NCBI GenBank assembly: GCA_002298695.1
Contig: DBLB01000029.1
Location: 803 to 6,927, forward strand
Origin: Clostridiales bacterium UBA735
Lineage (GTDB): Bacteria; Bacillota; Clostridia; Oscillospirales; Oscillospiraceae
Reading direction: 5' to 3'
Length of the DNA stretch: 6,125 bases
The position numbers and the translations under genes were made by a program. Each line of letters opens with the position of its first letter. The stretch's first letter is position 1. The notes beneath the pieces were generated by a model, which worked only from the letters and a program-made list of their open reading frames with translations, ran no database searches and was not told the origin of the DNA. Shown piece by piece: positions 1 to 3,622 of the stretch.

Positions 1-1139
1 AGCTGGCTCTTCTCCATCGCGGGCAGCAGGAAGCCGATGGTGTCGGGCTTCTTCGCCAGCTCGATGAGCGCATCGTCGTCATGGATATAGTCGATCTCGC
101 CCGCATGTTCCTTCAGATAATCGTCGAGGAAGTGCTGCAGGATGCCGACGGCCAGCTCGCCCTTGTTTTTGTCGAGGACGATCGTGCCGGATTCTTCGCC
201 GATGTACCACTTGACCGGGAAGCCTTCTTTGCCGCCGCAGGATTCTTCCAGCGCAGCGAGCAGCTTCTTCGGCTCGGTCTTGAAGATGACGCGGTGGATG
301 GGCTCGAAGACCTGCGCAGGGTCGTGGATGTTTTCAAGCTCGACGAGGGCATAGCGCGCCGGATGGTTCGAGAGGTCTTCACCGGGATGGTTCTTTTTCA
401 GCTCTTCATAGCAGCTCTTGGCCGTGGCGAGCGAGTGGTTGCCGTCGCCGACGGCGAACACCATCGGCGTGCCCTTCAGGCCGGTATATTTTTCGCCGAC
501 CGTCGCAGAATATTTTGTGAGCGCATCATTGAACGCCTCGGCGTCCTTGCCGTCAACCAGACAGCCGGTGATATGGCCGCCGTCCTCCATAAGGTCAAAG
601 TCGTAGAGTTTTTTCAGACTGTCCTTCTTCGCGGCGATCGGCTCGATGAGAACTTTATCATGGTCGTCGCAGAGCATCAGGATGTGCGGCAGCTCGATGG
701 GGGCGTCGCGGCGGACGCGCTGGCGCGGCGGGATACGCTCGGGTACGGTGCGCTCGGTGGCGCGGATGGCGGACGTCGCACCGGGGGTATAGTCGTAGGC
801 GTCAAGGTCGACCATGCCGATCAGCCCTTCACGGACAGAACCGTTCTCCAGCGTGCGTTCAACGTAGACATAGCTGTTCGGGTACGTCGTGAAAACGTCA
901 TTTTTCATATAATCGGCCATTGTCTTATTGATGACGGCGGTATGCTCCGCCTCCATCTCGGTGCCAAGCTCGGCCTCCGGCAGGATCAGATTGATCGTGG
1001 ACACTGCGCCCTCGGCGTTTTTGCGCACACGATCCCAGTACGCCTGATCGGACGTAAACTGGTCGCAGGCGATGACGGCCCATTTTTCCATATGGTCAGT
1101 CTTCGGGAGCAGGATGTCAGCAGGTAAAAAAGCGTTCAT
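1..1139 (-). CDS. DUF1015 family protein, 3' end cut by window edge
   Basis: The reading frame is open for 379 codons from an ATG at 1139 to the left edge with no stop, so the C-terminus is missing. From memory of the family (about 400-430 residues), only a few dozen residues are lost. The start is supported by an AAGGGGAA ribosome site just upstream. The protein begins MNAFLPADILLPKTDH. Family blocks seen are GATSAIRATE (residues 120-129), ERIPPR (134-139), ELPHI (149-153) and the strongly conserved GDGNHSLATAK (231-241). No signal peptide or membrane helix is apparent, so it is probably cytosolic. The gene lies 31 bp downstream of thrH on the same strand and is probably co-transcribed. DUF1015 genes are, from memory, often found near serA and serC in Firmicutes, which together with thrH suggests a role in serine or phosphoserine metabolism. 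The biochemical activity is not something I can assign. Family call is firm; role is inference. Confidence 0.93.
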   Translation of the reverse strand, partial: MNAFLPADILLPKTDHMEKWAVIACDQFTSDQAYWDRVRKNAEGAVSTINLILPEAELGTEMEAEHTAVINKTMADYMKNDVFTTYPNSYVYVERTLENGSVREGLIGMVDLDAYDYTPGATSAIRATERTVPERIPPRQRVRRDAPIELPHILMLCDDHDKVLIEPIAAKKDSLKKLYDFDLMEDGGHITGCLVDGKDAEAFNDALTKYSATVGEKYTGLKGTPMVFAVGDGNHSLATAKSCYEELKKNHPGEDLSNHPARYALVELENIHDPAQVFEPIHRVIFKTEPKKLLAALEESCGGKEGFPVKWYIGEESGTIVLDKNKGELAVGILQHFLDDYLKEHAGEIDYIHDDDALIELAKKPDTIGFLLPAMEKSQ

Positions 1140-1170
1140 AGTCGTTCCCCTTATCTAAAAAATTACATGA

Positions 1171-1773
1171 TTACCGCATCGCGGCGGAGATGCCATGGAG
1201 CAGCTCGTCGTAGGTCTCATACGCGGGAAGCTGTGGATGGTCAGCCTTGATTTTTTCGGTGCTGCGGAAGAGGAAACCCGCTTTGCTTGCCAGGATCATG
1301 TCGAGGTCGTTATAGCTGTCGCCGGCGGCGATGGTCTGATAACCGATGGACTGAAGCGCACGGACCGTGGTCAGCTTGGACTGCGGGCAGCGCATGGTGA
1401 AATCGGTGATCTCGCCGCTTTCCGCGACCACGAGGCTGTTGCAGAGGATCGTCGGCCAGCCGAGCTTGCGCATCAGCGGCTGCGCGAATTCTTCAAACGT
1501 GTCGCTCAGGATCACGACCTGCGTCCGGCTGCGAAGCTCGTCCATGAATTCCTTTGCGCCGGGCAGCGGGTCGATTTTCGCGATCACGGCCTGAATTTCC
1601 CGCAGGCCGAGGCCGTGTTCTTTCAAAATGCCGAGCCGCCAGCGCATGAGCTTGTCATAGTCCGGCTCGTCGCGCGTGGTGCGCCGCAGCTCGGGAATGC
1701 CGCTCTCTTCGGAAAAGGCGATCCAGATCTCGGGTACCAGAACGCCCTCCAGATCCAGGCAGGTCATAAACAT
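1171..1773 (-). CDS. thrH: ThrH: phosphoserine phosphatase / homoserine phosphotransferase (HAD family)
   Basis: A 200-residue cytosolic HAD-superfamily enzyme that closely resembles Pseudomonas aeruginosa ThrH (about 205 residues). Shared blocks are CLDLEGVLVPEIWIAF, TTRDEPDYDKLM, QVVILSDTFEEFAQPLMRKLG and IAAGDSYND. All HAD motifs are present: motif I D7-L-E9 with the ThrH-typical Glu as second acidic residue, motif II S90, motif III K133, and motif IV D152 with D156. Known ThrH dephosphorylates L-phosphoserine and can transfer the phosphate to homoserine, linking serine and threonine synthesis. The start at 1773 is chosen because AGGAGG lies 8 nt upstream. The in-frame ATG two codons later is spaced too far from it. 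It is the first gene of a minus-strand unit with the DUF1015 gene. If the genome lacks serB, this enzyme probably performs the last step of serine synthesis. Phosphatase versus transferase preference cannot be read from sequence. Confidence 0.95.
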   Translation of the reverse strand: MFMTCLDLEGVLVPEIWIAFSEESGIPELRRTTRDEPDYDKLMRWRLGILKEHGLGLREIQAVIAKIDPLPGAKEFMDELRSRTQVVILSDTFEEFAQPLMRKLGWPTILCNSLVVAESGEITDFTMRCPQSKLTTVRALQSIGYQTIAAGDSYNDLDMILASKAGFLFRSTEKIKADHPQLPAYETYDELLHGISAAMR

Positions 1774-1793
1774 GATGGGTTCCTCCTATGGTT

Positions 1794-1821
1794 ATTATAT
1801 AGATTTACCAAAGAAATGCAA
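1794..1821 (-). promoter_or_regulatory. Probable sigma-A promoter for thrH-DUF1015
   Basis: On the minus strand a perfect TATAAT -10 box (1794-1799) lies 16 nt from TTGCAT (1816-1821), which matches only three of six -35 bases. The predicted start of transcription falls near 1787, right at the AGGAGG site, so the leader would be only about 14 nt. That is short but workable. The -10 is convincing; the -35 is weak. Confidence 0.55.
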
Positions 1822-1842
1822 CCGGATATCCGTGTTTTCCGG
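1822..1842. repeat. Small inverted repeats in the thrH / DUF378 intergenic region
   Basis: A perfect 10-bp palindrome CGGATATCCG lies at 1823-1832. CCGGA (1822-1826) is also repeated in inverted form as TCCGG (1838-1842). They sit just upstream of the thrH -35 region, between two divergent genes. They could be an operator or a chance palindrome; nothing identifies a binding protein. I see no convincing plus-strand promoter for the DUF378 gene in this stretch. Confidence 0.3.
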
Positions 1843-1884
1843 CAATTTCGAATAGCTAAATCTTTTTGGGACAGACTAACCGCG

Positions 1885-1890
1885 AAGGAG
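1885..1890 (+). promoter_or_regulatory. Ribosome binding site that fixes the DUF378 start
   Basis: AAGGAG ends 9 nt before the ATG at 1900 but only 3 nt before the in-frame ATG at 1894 and directly against the TTG at 1891. Spacing therefore favours 1900 as the true start and removes two residues (Met-Asn) from the longer reading. Confidence 0.75.
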
Positions 1891-1899
1891 TTGATGAAC

Positions 1900-2103
1900 A
1901 TGAATGTCATCGCATGGATCCTCGCGATCATCGGCGCGATCAACTGGGGTCTGGTCGGCTTTGCGAAATTCGATCTTGTGGCATGGATCTGCGGCGGGCA
2001 GACCGCATGGGTCAGCCGCGTGGTCTACGCGCTGGTCGGCCTTGCGGGCCTCTGGTGCATCGTGACGCTGCTCACAAGAGACCGGAAAACCGAAAATTCC
2101 TGA
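1900..2103 (+). CDS. DUF378 family small membrane protein (YuzA-like)
   Basis: A 67-residue protein, MNVIAWILAIIGAINWGLVG onward. It has two predicted membrane helices, roughly residues 3-21 and 38-60, and a charged tail RDRKTENS. The block GAINWGLVGFAKFDLVAWICGG followed by SRVVYALVGLAGLW is the DUF378 signature, as in Bacillus YuzA, and the length is typical. The function of the family is unknown. A longer in-frame reading begins at 1195, but its first part only runs antisense to thrH; the ribosome site at 1885-1890 selects 1900. The gene stands alone, divergent from thrH and convergent with the zinc-ribbon gene, and ends directly at a hairpin terminator. Confidence 0.9.
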   Translation: MNVIAWILAIIGAINWGLVGFAKFDLVAWICGGQTAWVSRVVYALVGLAGLWCIVTLLTRDRKTENS

Positions 2104-2104
2104 A

Positions 2105-2140
2105 AAAACAGCGGACAGATGAAATTCTGTCCGCTGTTTT
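2105..2140. terminator. Bidirectional Rho-independent terminator between convergent genes
   Basis: A perfect 15-bp inverted repeat (arms 2105-2119 and 2126-2140, GC-rich core GCGGACAGA) surrounds a 6-nt loop. The arms end in A-runs on the left and T-runs on the right, so the transcript of either strand carries a hairpin followed by U residues: UUUU on the plus strand and six U on the minus strand. The left arm starts within 2 nt of the DUF378 stop codon. The minus-strand zinc-ribbon gene ends 24 bp to the right. One element can serve both genes. Confidence 0.93.
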
Positions 2141-2163
2141 ATCTCGTTTCGGACAATGCGCGT

Positions 2164-3435
2164 TTATCCCAGATTGCAGCGGACGATGCACTGATAGGTC
2201 GCGCCGCCGTAGGTCGTGGAGACGGTAGCGGTGCCCTTGCCGACGGCCGTCACAACGCCGGACGCATCCACCGTGCAGACGGAGGAATCCGAGCTGGTCC
2301 AGGCGACGCCGGAAACAGGATCGCCGTTGGAATCCTGAAGGCGGAGCTTGAAATATTCGCCCATCAGGGACATGGTGACATCAGCATGACTTATGGTATA
2401 GGATCCGGAGGCCGTGGTATCTTCCGCACTGTCGCCGAGGTTGCAGCGGACGATGCATTTGAGCGGCTCGTCGTAACCCTCGACCGTGACGGTGACTGTC
2501 GTCGTGCCGCTGCCCATGGCCGTGACCGTGCCGCCGGAGGTCACGGAAGCGACGGATTCATCTGCGCTGGCATAGGTAACTGCCGCGTCCTCGGGAGCAT
2601 TTTTGACGGAGAGCGTGAACTGCTCGCCCGGTGTGAAGAACGTCATATCCTCGTTGTTGAGCTTGAGCTCTTCAGCCGGGATCTCCTCGTCAATGACGCT
2701 GAAATCGCAGGTGACCAGGCAGGTCGCCGTCTGGCTGCCGCATTTTGCCGTGATGACGGCGCTGCCGGCATTGACCGCGACGATTTTCCCCTGCTGGTTG
2801 ACGGTCGCGATGGATTCGTTATCCGAGGAGAATGTGACCTCCTCTGTGCAGTCTGCCGGTTCACGCGTGTAGGTGATGCCGTAGAACTGCTCCGGCTCTT
2901 CAAATGTGATGGAGCTGGTGCTGAGCGAAAGCGCGGAGCACGTCACGGGCGCAGCGGTCTGCTCCGGCTGCTGCTCCTCGGGCTTCGGCGTATAGTCCTC
3001 TTCGTTCATATACTGCGATTCCGAGGGCTGGCTGGCCTCCGGCTGTGCGGGTTCGGCCTCCTGTGTCGTGTCCGGCGTCTGGAGCGTCGCATCCGCGGCG
3101 GTTTCCTTCGGCGCAAACCATTTGAGGTTGTAGATGGCGAACGCCGCGCCGGCCAGCACGGCCACGCCGAGAATGATGCAGATGGCCTTCATCATCCCCT
3201 TCGGAATGGCGTAGGGGTTGTCAGGCGGCGCGGCTTCCGGCGCGGCGGTCTCGCGCTTCCGGTTTTTGGCCAGGCGCTTGCCGCCGCGGCTGCGCGTTTT
3301 CGGCCTGGGGCTGCCGTCGGCCTGCAGGACGATCGGTTCAGCCGGCGCGGGCTCTGCCGCCTTACCGCAGAGCGGGCACTGCCGGAGATTGGCATCATAG
3401 CTGGTGCCGCAGTATTCACAGGTAATCAGTTCCAT
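2164..3435 (-). CDS. Zinc-ribbon membrane protein with three Ig-like (Big2-type) domains
   Basis: A 423-residue protein not recognised as a named gene. In order: an N-terminal zinc ribbon with C6-x2-C9 and C20-x2-C23; a Pro/Ala linker with a basic patch at about residues 44-61; one membrane helix at about 82-104 (MKAICIILGVAVLAGAAFAIY); an acidic Pro/Gln/Glu linker to about 163; then three beta-rich domains at roughly 166-245, 255-333 and 345-423. Each carries Big2-like text (SDNESIATVNQQGKIVAVNAG; SADESVASVTSGGTVTAMGSG; SSDSSVCTVDASGVVTAVGKG). Basic residues before the helix imply ribbon inside, Ig-like domains outside. Each domain ends in a C-x3-C pair (CLVTC, CIVRC, CIVRC), and the last two share CIVRCNLG. 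The ATG at 3435 follows a GGAGG site by 5 nt. It is transcribed divergently from the kinase gene. Big2 domains often occur in surface proteins; a sensory or adhesive role is inference. Confidence 0.9.
   Translation of the reverse strand: MELITCEYCGTSYDANLRQCPLCGKAAEPAPAEPIVLQADGSPRPKTRSRGGKRLAKNRKRETAAPEAAPPDNPYAIPKGMMKAICIILGVAVLAGAAFAIYNLKWFAPKETAADATLQTPDTTQEAEPAQPEASQPSESQYMNEEDYTPKPEEQQPEQTAAPVTCSALSLSTSSITFEEPEQFYGITYTREPADCTEEVTFSSDNESIATVNQQGKIVAVNAGSAVITAKCGSQTATCLVTCDFSVIDEEIPAEELKLNNEDMTFFTPGEQFTLSVKNAPEDAAVTYASADESVASVTSGGTVTAMGSGTTTVTVTVEGYDEPLKCIVRCNLGDSAEDTTASGSYTISHADVTMSLMGEYFKLRLQDSNGDPVSGVAWTSSDSSVCTVDASGVVTAVGKGTATVSTTYGGATYQCIVRCNLG
2174..2457. repeat. 17-bp direct repeat from Ig-like domain duplication
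   Basis: TTGCAGCGGACGATGCA occurs at 2174-2190 and again at 2441-2457. The spacing is 267 bp, exactly 89 codons. Both copies encode the CIVRCN end of an Ig-like domain, so this is the trace of an in-frame domain duplication inside the zinc-ribbon gene, not a mobile-element repeat. Confidence 0.85.
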
Positions 3436-3461
3436 GGTTTCCTCCGTTCCCTGTCGATCGG

Positions 3462-3479
3462 CGCCCTGAATTTCGGGCG
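3462..3479 (-). other. Leader hairpin 2 of the zinc-ribbon gene
   Basis: CGCCC (3462-3466) pairs with GGGCG (3475-3479) across an 8-nt loop. It lies in the predicted 5' leader of the minus-strand gene, about 16 nt upstream of its GGAGG site. There is no U-run after it, so it is not a terminator. It may tune mRNA stability or translation, or be chance in GC-rich DNA. Confidence 0.4.
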
Positions 3480-3480
3480 T

Positions 3481-3500
3481 TTGCGGCAGGTCTGCCGCAA
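3481..3500 (-). other. Leader hairpin 1 of the zinc-ribbon gene, near the transcript 5' end
   Basis: A perfect 9-bp inverted repeat, TTGCGGCAG (3481-3489) and CTGCCGCAA (3492-3500), with only 2 nt between arms, so the real loop would open to about 4 nt. It falls within a few bases of the transcription start predicted from the minus-strand promoter. A stem-loop at the very 5' end usually protects mRNA from decay; that role here is inference. It could also be read as a protein-binding palindrome in the divergent control region. Confidence 0.55.
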
Positions 3501-3509
3501 TCTGGACGT

Positions 3510-3538
3510 ATTATACCATAACCGACGTCAAAAACCAA
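3510..3538 (-). promoter_or_regulatory. Extended -10 promoter for the zinc-ribbon gene
   Basis: On the minus strand TGGTATAAT (3510-3518) is a perfect extended -10 (TG-N-TATAAT). TTGGTT (3533-3538) lies 17 nt upstream as a weak -35, matching three bases. TTGACG (3526-3531) is a better -35 word but is only 10 nt away, too close to pair with this -10. The predicted start of transcription is near 3503, giving a leader of roughly 68 nt. Confidence 0.7.
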
Positions 3539-3560
3539 GGGTCTGACACGATATATTGTA

Positions 3561-3589
3561 TTGCAATTTTCTTAAAAATCGCTTAAAAT
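3561..3589 (+). promoter_or_regulatory. Sigma-A promoter for the kinase gene
   Basis: TTGCAA (3561-3566, four of six -35 bases) and TAAAAT (3584-3589, five of six -10 bases) are separated by the optimal 17 nt. The predicted start is near 3596, giving a leader of about 27 nt. The -35 overlaps the 8-bp palindrome ATTGCAAT (3560-3567). The back-to-back promoter 20-50 bp away means the two genes could be controlled together. Confidence 0.7.
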
Positions 3590-3607
3590 AAGAAGACGTA
3601 TGAACAT

Positions 3608-3614
3608 AAGGAGG
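3608..3614 (+). promoter_or_regulatory. Ribosome binding site that selects the TTG start of the kinase
   Basis: AAGGAGG lies 8 nt before the TTG at 3623, an ideal spacing. An ATG at 3619 is only 4 nt away and reads Met-Phe-Gly-stop, so it cannot start the gene. The next in-frame ATG (3662) has no comparable site. Confidence 0.85.
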
Positions 3615-3622
3615 CGACATGT

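Noticed and set aside
81..1127. A 348-codon open frame on the plus strand, opposite the DUF1015 gene
   Set aside because: It is codon-aligned antisense to a frame carrying strong DUF1015 motifs and has no recognisable protein features.
1823..1832. The 10-bp palindrome CGGATATCCG as a defined regulator site
   Set aside because: It is kept only as a low-confidence repeat. One short palindrome with no second copy in the window does not identify an operator.
1195..1899. N-terminal extension of the DUF378 gene (a 302-residue reading)
   Set aside because: The extension is antisense to thrH and then crosses the intergenic region. The AAGGAG site at 1885-1890 and the family's usual length place the start at 1900.
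2119..3546. A 475-codon open frame on the plus strand, opposite the zinc-ribbon gene
   Set aside because: It starts inside the terminator hairpin, has no ribosome site, and reads as low-complexity Arg/Gly text antisense to a protein with a recognisable zinc ribbon and Ig-like domains.
3571..3588. Two CTTAAAA words 11 bp apart in the kinase promoter
   Set aside because: AT-rich seven-base words this close to a -10 box are expected by chance, and one copy is part of the -10 region itself.
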